From an uncultured Bacteroidales bacterium (lineage in GTDB: Bacteria; Bacteroidota; Bacteroidia; Bacteroidales; UBA932): a stretch of 64,000 nucleotides of DNA. This document shows positions 44,334 to 53,172 of the stretch, piece by piece (position 1 is the first letter of the stretch; every line of letters starts with the position of its first letter). The notes beneath the pieces are model-generated. The model searched no databases. It had not been told where the DNA came from and worked only from the letters and a program-made list of their open reading frames with translations. The position numbers and the translations under genes are program-made. Location of the stretch: the NCBI GenBank assembly GCA_900320545.1, contig ONSU01000006.1:1-64000 (forward strand), given 5' to 3'.

Positions 44334-45647
44334 ATGGCATCATTTTCAATTGAGGGTGGACACCCGCTGAGCGGCAGCATTATTCCGCAGGGCGCGAAGA
44401 ACGAGGCGCTGGAGGTGATCAGCGCCGTTCTGCTGACCAAAGAGGAGGTCCGGATGTCCAATGTCCCCGAGATCCTCGACGTCAAAAACCTGATCGGCCT
44501 CCTCGAGGGGATCGGCGTCAAGGTCACCCGGCTCGACAGGGGTGAATACATTTTCAAGGCGGACGACCTTAACGAGGAATATCTCGACAGTCGCGACTTT
44601 GTGAAGCGCTGCTCGATGCTGCGGGGCTCCGTGATGCTGGCCGGGCCGCTGCTGGCTCGCTTCGGCCACGTCTATTTCCCCAAGCCGGGCGGCGACAAGA
44701 TCGGCCGGCGGAGGGTGGATACCCACATTCTCGGCCTGATGAACCTCGGGGCGGAACTCTCCTACGACGAGACCCGCAAGGCCTATTTCCTTCAACTCAA
44801 GGACGGCCGTCCCCTCAAGGGTACCTATATGTTGCTGGACGAGGCCTCCGTTACCGGTACAGCCAACATCCTGATGGCGGCTACCCTTGCTGAGGGGCAG
44901 ACGACCATCTACAATGCGGCCTGCGAACCGTATATCCAGCAATTGACCCGTCTGCTCCGCTCGATGGGTGCCGTGATCGACGGGCTCGGGTCCAACCTGC
45001 TGACGGTCCACGGCGTGAAGGCGCTCCACGGGGCTTCGCATATCATCCTCCCCGACATGATCGAAGTGGGCTCCTTCATCGGAATGGCGGCGATGAACCA
45101 GAGCGCCATTACCATCCGCAACGTTTCCTACGACAACCTCGGCATCATCCCCCAGGCCTTCCGCCGTCTCGGCGTCAAACTCGAGCAGCGGGGCGACGAC
45201 ATCTATGTGCCCGCCCAGGAGACCTATCAGATCGAATCCTTCCTCGACGGCTCCATCATGACGATGGCCGACGCTCCCTGGCCGGGCCTCACCCCGGACC
45301 TCCTGAGCGTCATCCTCGTGGTGGCGACCCAGTGCAAGGGCTCCGTCCTCATCCACCAGAAAATGTTCGAAAGCCGCCTGTTCTTCGTCGACAAACTCAT
45401 CGATATGGGCGCGCAGATCATCCTCTGCGACCCGCACCGGGCCGTCGTCATCGGACACGACCACCAGTTCCGACTCCGGGCCAACAACATGCTCTCGCCG
45501 GATATCCGTGCGGGTATCGCCCTGCTGATCGCGGCGATGTCCGCGAAGGGCACGAGCGTCATCGGCAACATCGACCAGATCGACCGCGGCTACGAGAACA
45601 TCGACCAGCGTCTGAACGCGCTCGGCGCGTCGATTACGCGTGTTTAG
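44334..45647 (+). CDS. murA: UDP-N-acetylglucosamine 1-carboxyvinyltransferase with Asp in place of the active-site Cys
   Basis: The 437-residue EPSP-synthase-fold enzyme has the substrate Lys22-Asn23 (GAKNEAL), the motif PKPGGDKIGRRRVDTH (117-131) and the C-terminal RANNMLSPDIRAG. In E. coli MurA the loop holds Cys115, which fosfomycin alkylates; the aligned residue here is Asp121. MurA enzymes with Asp remain active and resist fosfomycin. It catalyses the first committed step of peptidoglycan synthesis. It would probably neighbour murB if not for the island. Confidence 0.95.
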   Translation: MASFSIEGGHPLSGSIIPQGAKNEALEVISAVLLTKEEVRMSNVPEILDVKNLIGLLEGIGVKVTRLDRGEYIFKADDLNEEYLDSRDFVKRCSMLRGSVMLAGPLLARFGHVYFPKPGGDKIGRRRVDTHILGLMNLGAELSYDETRKAYFLQLKDGRPLKGTYMLLDEASVTGTANILMAATLAEGQTTIYNAACEPYIQQLTRLLRSMGAVIDGLGSNLLTVHGVKALHGASHIILPDMIEVGSFIGMAAMNQSAITIRNVSYDNLGIIPQAFRRLGVKLEQRGDDIYVPAQETYQIESFLDGSIMTMADAPWPGLTPDLLSVILVVATQCKGSVLIHQKMFESRLFFVDKLIDMGAQIILCDPHRAVVIGHDHQFRLRANNMLSPDIRAGIALLIAAMSAKGTSVIGNIDQIDRGYENIDQRLNALGASITRV

Positions 45648-45657
45648 CGGGCTAACT

Positions 45658-45688
45658 ATTGATTATTAATGTTTTTTTCCTAATTTTG
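45658..45688 (+). promoter_or_regulatory. Promoter of the envelope gene pair at 45694
   Basis: ATTG (45658-45661, one base off TTTG) and TAATTTTG (45681-45688) are 19 bp apart. The ATG at 45694 begins only 5 bp after the box, so a leaderless or near-leaderless transcript is expected. Confidence 0.6.
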
Positions 45689-45693
45689 CGACT

Positions 45694-46494
45694 ATGAAAA
45701 GAACAATTCTCCTTACTGCAGTGGCGGCGTTGCTTATGATGCTGCCCGTTCAGCGCGCCTCGGCGCAGTACTTCAACCACCTTGCGCTCGGTATCACGGC
45801 GGGTATCGACGGCTTCGGCCTCGAGCTCGCGGCTCCGCTCGGCAACCAGTTCCAGATGCGTGTGGGCGGTTCGTTCTTCCCTCCGATGTTTCGTCCCCAC
45901 CACGTTTTCCATTTCGAAGAGACCGCGGAACATGAGATGGCGGACGTCGACGTGGAGGCGCTCCCGTTGTTCGGCGGGGCCAACCTGATGTTCGACTGGC
46001 ATCCGGCCGCCAACAAATGGTTCTTCATCACTGCGGGCGTGTATGCGGGCTCGAGCCAGGTGCTGACCATCCGCAACAAGAGACCTTTCCTGAAGGAGGA
46101 AGACTGGGGGCATAAAGGCCTGATGATCGGTGACAATGTATTCGCTTCCACGGATGAAAAGGGTATCGCCCATGGCACGCTCAACGTATGGCCCGTCCGT
46201 CCCTATGCCGGCATCGGCTTCGGCAATGCGATCGATCCGAACAAACGTGTCTGCTTCAATGTCGAACTCGGCGCCGCCTTCACCAACGGCTATCAGGTAA
46301 AGGTATCGGGAGAGAACTATGAGACGGGTGATGAGGGCGTTGTCCGGGTGACCAGCTCCGACTTCTACATCGGTGAGGATGACGGGGACAGGACCGACAA
46401 GAACAATTACGAAGACAAACTCCTCATCGACAAGATGGGCAAATTCCCCGTCGTGCCGATGATCAAATTCGGCCTTTATATCAGACTATTCTAA
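45694..46494 (+). CDS. Probable outer-membrane beta-barrel protein
   Basis: The 266-residue protein has a signal peptide (MKRTILLTAVAALLMMLPVQ, cleaved near ASAQY). The mature part alternates short amphipathic strands and ends with the aromatic-rich FGLYIRLF, as expected for a barrel closing strand. YAGIGFGNAID and NVELGAAFTNGYQ fit strands of porin-like proteins. No specific family recognised. It is followed by a lipoprotein gene after 12 bp. Confidence 0.65.
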   Translation: MKRTILLTAVAALLMMLPVQRASAQYFNHLALGITAGIDGFGLELAAPLGNQFQMRVGGSFFPPMFRPHHVFHFEETAEHEMADVDVEALPLFGGANLMFDWHPAANKWFFITAGVYAGSSQVLTIRNKRPFLKEEDWGHKGLMIGDNVFASTDEKGIAHGTLNVWPVRPYAGIGFGNAIDPNKRVCFNVELGAAFTNGYQVKVSGENYETGDEGVVRVTSSDFYIGEDDGDRTDKNNYEDKLLIDKMGKFPVVPMIKFGLYIRLF

Positions 46495-46506
46495 AACCCT
46501 TCGCTT

Positions 46507-47436
46507 ATGAAAAAGATTTTAGGTATTTTGGCGGTCGCGGCCTTGATGGCTGTCGCCTGCGATCAGGAGAACCACTCGGGCGGTGATTCCACCGATTCTA
46601 CGTACACGACGCCCAAGATGCCCGCTCCGATGAACCTGGACAACAACTTCGGTTTTTCCGTGAATCAGTCCCAGGCGCAGGACGGGATGAAGAATCCCGC
46701 CGGTAATATCGACAAGGTCGAGGAAGGAACGCTTCCTCCGGGCGGTACGGGCGTGATTGTCTTCGAGGACGCCGGCCCGAAAGAGTTCAGTTTCACCGCG
46801 CTTGACGGCAAAGTGAAGGCCGGCGCTTCATTCCTGTGCTCCAGAGTGTTCGACCGGATCGATGTCATTTCCGTCTCCGACGGCAATGCACAGTTGAAAT
46901 TCACCCAGAGCGGCAAGGCCATTACACTTTCCGCCCAGGTGCAGGGCCAGGTCCCTTCAACGGCTTATGTGCAGGATGTCTGCCGCAACTGGGTGGTGGA
47001 GGAAACTAAAATTTCCATCAAGGTGCAGGGTGAAGCCAACAAACTCAGCCCCGGCGGGAAGTTCGACGGCTGCAAGCTGAGTGAGATCAGTCGGGAACTC
47101 GTCGATCAGAATGTCAATATCAAGGTCCTTTCTCCTGATTACGACATTACTAAAATTATGATCGCACCCAGCGGCGATTTCGCGATCTTTTTTGCAGGGC
47201 GTGATCCGTACTTCGGCAAATTCACGCTTAACGGCACCGAATTCAGGTATAAGTTCACCTACTATGAGAAGGATGATGACAATCCGGTCATCGCCGGCGA
47301 AGCGCAGGGTAAACTCTGGGTGGCGAACGGCAAAGGCCGCCTGAACCTCAAGTCCGACCTGAAGGATGACAGCGGCAAGGGTTATTCCCTGGATGTGACT
47401 CTGGTGATGACGCCCGAGAAGCCGTCCGGGAAGTAA
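46507..47436 (+). CDS. Lipoprotein of unknown function
   Basis: The 309-residue protein has a lipobox at Cys18 (AVACDQE) followed by a Ser/Thr/Asp-rich spacer. The body is predicted beta-rich (FSFTALDGKVKAGASFLC, LNGTEFRYKFTYYEKD) with no catalytic signature I can identify. It shares a transcript with the barrel gene at 45694, so the two may form an outer-membrane complex. That is inference from position only. The stop is 5 bp from the convergent M16 gene. Confidence 0.65.
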   Translation: MKKILGILAVAALMAVACDQENHSGGDSTDSTYTTPKMPAPMNLDNNFGFSVNQSQAQDGMKNPAGNIDKVEEGTLPPGGTGVIVFEDAGPKEFSFTALDGKVKAGASFLCSRVFDRIDVISVSDGNAQLKFTQSGKAITLSAQVQGQVPSTAYVQDVCRNWVVEETKISIKVQGEANKLSPGGKFDGCKLSEISRELVDQNVNIKVLSPDYDITKIMIAPSGDFAIFFAGRDPYFGKFTLNGTEFRYKFTYYEKDDDNPVIAGEAQGKLWVANGKGRLNLKSDLKDDSGKGYSLDVTLVMTPEKPSGK

Positions 47437-47441
47437 CTTCG

Positions 47442-48695
47442 CTAGTAGAATATCAACGTGGAAAGTGTCCCTTCGCCCAGCAGGCGGAGGGACATTTTTT
47501 GGATATCCTCCGCCGTGACGGCCTCCACGGCGGCCTTGTTCTCCGCGAAGGAGAAAACGCGGCCGAAAGAAAGGAGGCTTTTGCCCATCGAAAGGCACTG
47601 CGCCTCGCCGTTGTCGGAGGAGATGGCGAGCTGGCCGAGGAGTTGTTTGCGGGCGGCCTTCATTTTCGCTTCCGAGAGCGGCTTTTCCCGGAGGCGGGCG
47701 AGCTCCCGGCCGATGCAGTCGAGGCAACGCTGGAGGTTGGGCTTGTCGCAGCCGAAGGCGATGGTGAAGAGGCCGGTGTCGCTGTACTGCGTGTAGTTGC
47801 ATTCGACGTTGTAGACCCAGCCGTTCTTCTCCCGCAGGATGCTGCCGAGGATGGAATTGGAGGCCGGTCCGCCGAGCAGGTTCATCAGCATCGCGGTGAT
47901 GATGCGGTCCTTCCCGTCATAGAGGGACGGCGCCGGTCCGCCGATGATGGCGTTGACCTCGTGGTTGCGCCGGTTGCGGCTCTCGCAGAACACCTGCGTC
48001 GGCACGGTCGCCCGTTCGTCCTTCCTGTTCGCATTTCCGTCATTTCCGGGCTTCCTTCCGTCATTCCGGAGCTTGTCCCTGGATTCCACCCTCCGTTTCA
48101 CCTTCCTCTCCATCACCTTCTCCTCGATGTCCGCCACGACCGTGAGCGCCATATTCTCCGGCACGAAGAAAGTCCGGTAAAAACGGCGGAGCTCCTCCGG
48201 CGTGATCCGGGAGACGCTGGCCCTCGTGCCGAGAATGCGGCCGCCGAGGGGATGCCCCTTGAAGAGCATTTCGTCGAAGGTGTCGTAGATGTCCTCAGGC
48301 GGATTGTCCTTGTAGGAGATGATCTCGTCGATGACCACGCCGCGTTCGGTCTCGATCTCTGCGTCGGGGAAGGTCGCTTCCGTCGCAAGTTCGAGGATGA
48401 GGTCCAGCGCTTTGTCGATATCCTCTTTGAGGACGGTGGCGTGCAGGACGATTTCTTCCTTGGTGGTATAGGCGTTGAGTTCACCGCCGAGCCGGTCGAG
48501 GCGGGAGGAGATGGAGGCGGCGGTCCGCTTCCGGGTGCCTTTGAAGAGGGTGTGCTCGAGGAAATGGGCGATGCCCCCGTGGAATCCTTCTTCCGCGCGG
48601 GTGCCGCAGCGGATGTGCAGCGCGCAGTAGGCGGCCGCGTTGCCGGCCCTTTTTACGGCGTACCGAAGGCCGCTTTGAACTGTTCCGCCCGTCAT
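47442..48695 (-). CDS. M16 family zinc peptidase with an in-frame repeat insertion
   Basis: The 417-residue protein starts MTGGTVQSGLRYAVKR. The inverse zinc motif HxxEH is HFLEH in GIAHFLEHTLFKG (about 43-55), and the downstream Glu is in ETERGVVIDEI. The C-terminal half (KNGWVYNVECNYTQYSDTG) is the inactive-like M16 domain. Residues about 204-220 (ESRDKLRNDGRKPGNDGNAN) are encoded by a repeat sequence and have no counterpart I know in M16 proteins. The ATG overlaps the preceding gene by 4 bp. The long open frame upstream of 48695 belongs to another frame of that gene and is not coding. Confidence 0.88.
   Translation of the reverse strand: MTGGTVQSGLRYAVKRAGNAAAYCALHIRCGTRAEEGFHGGIAHFLEHTLFKGTRKRTAASISSRLDRLGGELNAYTTKEEIVLHATVLKEDIDKALDLILELATEATFPDAEIETERGVVIDEIISYKDNPPEDIYDTFDEMLFKGHPLGGRILGTRASVSRITPEELRRFYRTFFVPENMALTVVADIEEKVMERKVKRRVESRDKLRNDGRKPGNDGNANRKDERATVPTQVFCESRNRRNHEVNAIIGGPAPSLYDGKDRIITAMLMNLLGGPASNSILGSILREKNGWVYNVECNYTQYSDTGLFTIAFGCDKPNLQRCLDCIGRELARLREKPLSEAKMKAARKQLLGQLAISSDNGEAQCLSMGKSLLSFGRVFSFAENKAAVEAVTAEDIQKMSLRLLGEGTLSTLIFY
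48038..48086. repeat. Dispersed repeat inside the M16 coding region
   Basis: GTCATTCCGG followed by GCTTGTCCC and GGATTC (48060-48086) closely resembles the intergenic repeat at 23604-23628. A second, shorter version (GTCATTTCCGGGCTTC) is directly adjacent at 48038-48058. Both are read through in frame by the peptidase gene. Confidence 0.7.
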
Positions 48696-49540
48696 TGCGC
48701 CTGTCTGGAGATGGATTTGAATTCTTTGGCGGTGAAGCCGCGGCCGGTCTTCCCGGTGATGCGGTGCCGTTTGAAGTAGTACAGGGTATGGTCGTCGGTG
48801 CCGATGAGCATCTTGTAGCAGCGCGAGGTGGCCGAAGGATCCTCCGACGCCACGGTGTAGCTGACGATCGTTCCGGCCGTCCCGTCGATCATCGCGTCGT
48901 CGGCGGCATCCTCTTCGACGATCCGCGTCCGGGAGCCCGATTTGTCGAGCGGAGAAACCCGGAAACTGAGGTCGCTTTCCGTGAAGAGGACATTCCGGTG
49001 ACGGATTTTCGGGAGGTTGCGGTTGTAGAGACTGAGGCCCTGATAGCCCTCCAGATCCCTTTCCATCGCCTTCAGGGCGAAATCCTGGATAATGTCGAGA
49101 AAGGCCGGAATCATTGCGATCTCCCGTCCCGTCCCGCCGGGAACGCTGAACGGGATGGATACGACTTCCGTCATTTTCCCGATGCCTTCTTCCGCCTCGG
49201 GCCCTCCCTTGACGAGACTGATGAAATCGATTCCCGGCTCCATCTCTCCGCAGAACTGTCCGGTGACGATCAGGAGGAAGTAATAGTTCGCGTCTTTTTT
49301 GAGCGTCTCGAACTCCTGCAGGGTGCACAGTTCGAACGGGGAAATGTGCCAGTGCTCCACCACATCCTGCCGCAGGGCCCCGTCGATGAACACATTCTCC
49401 GTCATCACGACCTTGGTGATCTTCTCCTGCAGGTCGCGGATCTTATACTTCTTGGTCTCGATCTTCCCCTGCGCCCCGGCCGTCACCGCCCCGATGCACA
49501 GCAGAAGTCCCGCGACCATTATTTTGCAAAAATTTTTCAT
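48692..49540 (-). CDS. Secreted protein of unknown function
   Basis: The 282-residue protein starts MKNFCKIMVAGLLLCIGAV with a signal peptide ending near TAGAQ. The mature part (VVEHWHISPFELCTLQEFETLK, FLLIVTGQFCGEMEPG, GIDFISLVKGG) shows no membrane segment and no motif I can name. It is translationally coupled to the M16 peptidase by a 4-bp overlap, suggesting a joint role in the envelope. The ATG at 49540 was chosen for the signal peptide. Confidence 0.7.
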   Translation of the reverse strand: MKNFCKIMVAGLLLCIGAVTAGAQGKIETKKYKIRDLQEKITKVVMTENVFIDGALRQDVVEHWHISPFELCTLQEFETLKKDANYYFLLIVTGQFCGEMEPGIDFISLVKGGPEAEEGIGKMTEVVSIPFSVPGGTGREIAMIPAFLDIIQDFALKAMERDLEGYQGLSLYNRNLPKIRHRNVLFTESDLSFRVSPLDKSGSRTRIVEEDAADDAMIDGTAGTIVSYTVASEDPSATSRCYKMLIGTDDHTLYYFKRHRITGKTGRGFTAKEFKSISRQAQ

Positions 49541-49548
49541 AGTGGCTG

Positions 49549-49556
49549 CAAATATA
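49549..49556 (-). promoter_or_regulatory. -7 box of the secreted protein/M16 operon
   Basis: Minus-strand TATATTTG, 8 bp before the ATG at 49540. It directly adjoins the fold-back element starting at 49559, so the expected -33 position lies inside that element. Confidence 0.5.
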
Positions 49557-49558
49557 CA

Positions 49559-49696
49559 AAAAATAAGTTGTATCAGTGGAAGAAACCGTGGCCGCCCGTG
49601 GCCACGTGAACGGGAGGGGCCCGCAAGTCGCAGACTTGTGGGAGGGATGGAGGAGCGAAGCTCCGGAAGTTTCAGGAACTGATACAACTTATTTTT
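49559..49696. mobile_element. 138-bp fold-back (MITE-like) element or structured RNA
   Basis: Exact 19-bp terminal inverted repeats AAAAATAAGTTGTATCAGT (49559-49577) and its complement (49678-49696) enclose three hairpins: GTGGCC/GGCCAC (49588-49605), a CGCAAGTC-GCA-GACTTGTG stem (about 49622-49640) and GGAGC-GAA-GCTCC (49652-49664). GAAAC and GTTTC continue the outer stem. No ORF fits inside and no target duplication is obvious. It separates the divergent 48692-49540 and dnaX genes. Confidence 0.7.
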
Positions 49697-49762
49697 GAAG
49701 ATGTTGTTTTGATATAACCATCAGGCAAAGGGTGAAAAAAGTGATGAGTTACCTGAGGTAGT

Positions 49763-49794
49763 TTTGTGGGAAAACGGTAAAATGGTTATATTTG
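49763..49794 (+). promoter_or_regulatory. Promoter of dnaX-lptB
   Basis: TTTG (49763-49766), 20 bp, then TATATTTG (49787-49794): a full consensus match. The dnaX ATG at 49801 follows 6 bp later, implying a very short or absent leader. Confidence 0.75.
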
Positions 49795-49800
49795 TAAGTT

Positions 49801-51516
49801 ATGAGTAACTATATCGTTTCAGCCAGGAAATACCGGCCCGACTCGTTCGAATCGCTGATCGGCCAGGACAATATCGCCAGGACGCTGTCCAACTCCATCA
49901 AGCGGGGGCAGCTCGCGCACGCCTATCTTTTCTGCGGCCCGAGGGGCGTGGGAAAGACGACCACCGCGCGGATCTTCGCCAAGATGATCAACTGCGCCCA
50001 TCCCGGCCCCAACATGGAGCCGTGCGGCGAATGCGAGTCCTGCGAATCCTTCCGTGAAGGGCGATCCTACTGCATCCACGAAATGGATGCCGCGTCCAAC
50101 AACAGCGTCGACGACATCAAGGCCCTGCTCGACCAGGTGCAGGTGCCGCCGCCGGTAGGGAAGTACAGCGTGTACATCATCGATGAGGTGCATATGCTCT
50201 CGCAGGCGGCTTTCAACGCCTTCCTCAAGACGCTGGAAGAACCTCCCGCACACGCCATCTTCATCCTGGCGACGACCGAGAAGCACAAAGTGCTCCCGAC
50301 CATCCTCTCCCGCTGCCAGACCTATGACTTCAGCCGGATTTCCGTGCCCGACATCGAGCGCAATCTCCGCGACGTGGCCGCGAAGGAGAAGGTGAAAATC
50401 GACGAAATGTCGCTGCACGTGATCGCCGTCAAGGCCGACGGCGCGATGCGGGACGCCCTGACCATCTTCGACCAGACCGTGGCCTTCTGCGGTACCGACG
50501 TCAAATACGAGGATGTCATTCGCAACCTCAATGTGCTCGATTACGAATACGGGTTCTCGATGGTGGATTATTTCCTCGCCGGAGATTACCAGAAAGCCCT
50601 GCTGTCGTTCAACGACGTGCTTTCGAAGGGGTTCAACGCCCTCCATTTCATCGGCGAGATCAGCAGTCATCTCCGCAACCTCATCGTCAGCCGCAGCGGC
50701 GGGATGGACGCGCTCCTGGAACTGCCCGACTCGCTGAAGCAGAAGTATGCGGAGCAGGCGGCCCGGTGCTCGCTGAAGTTCCTCTACGACGCCCTCGGCA
50801 TCTCCATCCAGTGTGAATCCGGCTACAAGGCCAGTTCCAATCCCCGTCTTCACATCGAGTTCGCCCTGATGCGGATGAGCTTCCTGCTGAAGCAGCCGGA
50901 GGCCGCCCCGGCACCTCAGGCCGCTGCACCCGCTCCCGCATCTGCTGCCCCCGCAACTCCCGCCAAGCCGGCTGCCGCGCCTGCTGAACCGGTAGCCGCG
51001 CCCGCAACACCGGCCAGTGAGTCCGCCGAACCGGCGCGTCGCCGGCGCGTCGCCAAGAGCGGCGCGTCGCTGTCGCTCGGAGCTATTTTGGACGAGAAGG
51101 AAGAGAGTGCCGAGACGCCCCAGGTCGATGCGGCGGCCCAGGTAATCCCGTCCGACGACGCCGTGACCGCTGCCTTCGGGACGCTGGCCGAGCAGTATTC
51201 CGGTCAGACCCGGCTCTACAATATGCTCCGGACCCCGGTCCTTCGCTTTGCGGAGGCGGACGGATTCAAGGTCGTCACCCTCGTCGTCATCAACGACGCC
51301 CAGCGGAAATGGATCGAAGAGCGGCTGCTCCGGGATATGGAGTCAAGTCTTCGCCGCATCTTGTCCACGACGCTGATCAAGGTGCTGGTCGACGTGACGC
51401 CCGACAGCGAGGTGGAGAAGAAACCCTATATGCCCGGCGAGCAGGCCCTCGATCTGATCTCCAAGAACGAGGAGGTCCGCAAACTGGTCGAAATCATGAA
51501 ACTCGATACGAAGTAA
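49801..51516 (+). CDS. dnaX: DNA polymerase III subunit gamma/tau
   Basis: The 571-residue protein has [14 protein letters not shown] near 11, Walker A GPRGVGKT (46-53), a zinc site with Cys65, Cys75, Cys78 and Cys81, the Walker B region [19 protein letters not shown] near 124 and sensor [18 protein letters not shown] Pro/Ala-rich linker (about 365-420) leads to a tau-like C-terminal domain. It is the clamp-loader ATPase. lptB starts one base after the stop. Confidence 0.96.
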   Translation: MSNYIVSARKYRPDSFESLIGQDNIARTLSNSIKRGQLAHAYLFCGPRGVGKTTTARIFAKMINCAHPGPNMEPCGECESCESFREGRSYCIHEMDAASNNSVDDIKALLDQVQVPPPVGKYSVYIIDEVHMLSQAAFNAFLKTLEEPPAHAIFILATTEKHKVLPTILSRCQTYDFSRISVPDIERNLRDVAAKEKVKIDEMSLHVIAVKADGAMRDALTIFDQTVAFCGTDVKYEDVIRNLNVLDYEYGFSMVDYFLAGDYQKALLSFNDVLSKGFNALHFIGEISSHLRNLIVSRSGGMDALLELPDSLKQKYAEQAARCSLKFLYDALGISIQCESGYKASSNPRLHIEFALMRMSFLLKQPEAAPAPQAAAPAPASAAPATPAKPAAAPAEPVAAPATPASESAEPARRRRVAKSGASLSLGAILDEKEESAETPQVDAAAQVIPSDDAVTAAFGTLAEQYSGQTRLYNMLRTPVLRFAEADGFKVVTLVVINDAQRKWIEERLLRDMESSLRRILSTTLIKVLVDVTPDSEVEKKPYMPGEQALDLISKNEEVRKLVEIMKLDTK

Positions 51517-51517
51517 T

Positions 51518-52288
51518 ATGAAATTGCACTGCAAAAATCTGGTCAAGAAATACGGCATCCGGACGGTCGTCAAGGGCGTTTCAATGGAGGTCACCCAGGG
51601 TGAGATCGTCGGATTCCTCGGTCCGAACGGCGCCGGCAAGACGACCAGCTTCTATATGATCACCGGACAGATCGTCCCCAACGACGGACGGATCTATCTG
51701 GATGACGAGGATATCACCGAACTTCCGATGTACAAACGCTCGCAGAAGGGCATCGGCTATCTGCCGCAGGAAGCCTCCGTCTTCCGCAAGATGTCCGTCG
51801 AGGACAACATCATGTCCGTAATGGAGATGACGAAAATGACCAGGGCGGAGCGGGAGGAACGGCTGGAGCGGCTCATCGACGAGTTCAACCTCAGCAAGGT
51901 CCGCAAGAGTCTCGGAATCCAGCTCTCCGGCGGCGAGCGGCGCCGCTGCGAGATCGCCCGCGCCCTGGCCGTGGATCCGAAATTCATCCTGCTCGACGAG
52001 CCCTTCGCCGGGGTCGACCCGATCGCCGTCGAGGACATCCAGTACATCATCGCCAAACTCAAATACCGCAACATCGGTGTCATCATCACCGACCACAACG
52101 TCGGCGAGACCCTCGCCATCACCGACCGGGCCTACCTGCTATACGAAGGAACGATTCTCCAGGAAGGCACGCCGGAGCAGCTGGCCGCCGACGAAGACGT
52201 CCGTACGAAGTATCTGGGTTCGGGATTTGTCCTCAAACGTTCCAAGAGCGTCGAGCGTGCCCGGGCCGAGGCCCAGGGGCAAGACTAG
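51518..52288 (+). CDS. lptB: LPS export ABC transporter ATP-binding protein LptB
   Basis: The 256-residue ATPase has Walker [10 protein letters not shown] near 35, Q-loop [17 protein letters not shown] near 82, signature [15 protein letters not shown] near 136 and Walker [14 protein letters not shown]. The [13 protein letters not shown] and ITDHNV segments are specific to LptB. It powers LPS transport together with LptFG, encoded elsewhere. The stop TAG shares the palindrome CTAG with the stop of ispH on the other strand. Confidence 0.95.
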   Translation: MKLHCKNLVKKYGIRTVVKGVSMEVTQGEIVGFLGPNGAGKTTSFYMITGQIVPNDGRIYLDDEDITELPMYKRSQKGIGYLPQEASVFRKMSVEDNIMSVMEMTKMTRAEREERLERLIDEFNLSKVRKSLGIQLSGGERRRCEIARALAVDPKFILLDEPFAGVDPIAVEDIQYIIAKLKYRNIGVIITDHNVGETLAITDRAYLLYEGTILQEGTPEQLAADEDVRTKYLGSGFVLKRSKSVERARAEAQGQD

Positions 52289-53172
52289 ACGACGGCGCGG
52301 GCCACTTCCTCCAGCAGCCATTTCGGCGTGGACGTCGCGCCGCAGACTCCGACAGAGTCTCCTTCCGAGAACCATTCCGGCTTCAATTCCCCGGGACCGC
52401 CGATGAGGTGGGTCCGGGGATTTACTTTCCGGCACAGGTCCGAGAGCACCTGGCCATTGGAACTGGCCCTGCCGGAGACGAAGATGATGACGTCGTGCGC
52501 GGCGGCGAATTCCTGCATCCGCTCGTGCCTCATCGCGACCTGCGAGCAGATGGTCTCGTGGACCGTCAGCAGAGAGGGATCGGGCATTCTTTCCCGGAGG
52601 AGGTTGCAGATGGCGGCATATTCGGCGGGACTCTTGGTGGTCTGGGAGAAGATTTCCACGGCGGCATCCGTGCGGATCTGCCCCGATTCCAGCGCGGCTT
52701 CCAGCATCAGGATATCCTCCACCACGATGGCCCTTCCCTCCACCTGCCCTTGCAGGCCGAGCACTTCCGCGTGACCGATCTTGCCGAAAATGATGAGGGT
52801 TCCGCTGTCCGCCTTCCCGGAATGCAGGCGGCTCCAGGCCTCGCGGATGCTTTTCTGCAGCTGCAGCACCACCGGACACGTGCAGTCGATGACGTCAAAA
52901 CCCTGCGCCTCAGCTCGCCTGTAGGTCTCCGGCGGCTCGCCGTGGGCGCGGATAAGGAGGGATTTGCCGGTCCCGTCGCCGTCCAGAAAAGACTTGTCGA
53001 CCGTTACGAGCCCCTTTGCGGAGAGCCGTTCGAGTTCGATGTCGTTGTGGACGATGGCGCCGAGCGAATAGAGCGTCCGGCCGCCGGCGAGAAAATCCTC
53101 CGCCTTCCCGATGGCGCGGATCACGCCGCCGCAGAAGCCGGAGTGGGGGTCTATTTCAACGCTGCGGGGCAT
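52285..53172 (-). CDS. ispH: 4-hydroxy-3-methylbut-2-enyl diphosphate reductase
   Basis: The 295-residue iron-sulfur enzyme has the three cluster cysteines: Cys14 in SGFCGGV, one in IDCTCPVV near 97 and one in HETICSQV near 205. The motifs [20 protein letters not shown] and [10 protein letters not shown] are typical. It makes IPP and DMAPP in the MEP pathway. The ATG at 53172 overlaps the last base of the cmk stop, so the longer open frame upstream is not used. Confidence 0.95.
   Translation of the reverse strand: MPRSVEIDPHSGFCGGVIRAIGKAEDFLAGGRTLYSLGAIVHNDIELERLSAKGLVTVDKSFLDGDGTGKSLLIRAHGEPPETYRRAEAQGFDVIDCTCPVVLQLQKSIREAWSRLHSGKADSGTLIIFGKIGHAEVLGLQGQVEGRAIVVEDILMLEAALESGQIRTDAAVEIFSQTTKSPAEYAAICNLLRERMPDPSLLTVHETICSQVAMRHERMQEFAAAHDVIIFVSGRASSNGQVLSDLCRKVNPRTHLIGGPGELKPEWFSEGDSVGVCGATSTPKWLLEEVARAVV

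Noticed and set aside
48692..49328. N-terminal extension of the M16 peptidase to 49328 (628 codons)
   Set aside because: The extra 210 residues overlap another gene with a good signal peptide and read as Arg/Gly-rich shadow sequence. The ATG at 48695 fits M16 length and overlaps the previous stop as ATGA.
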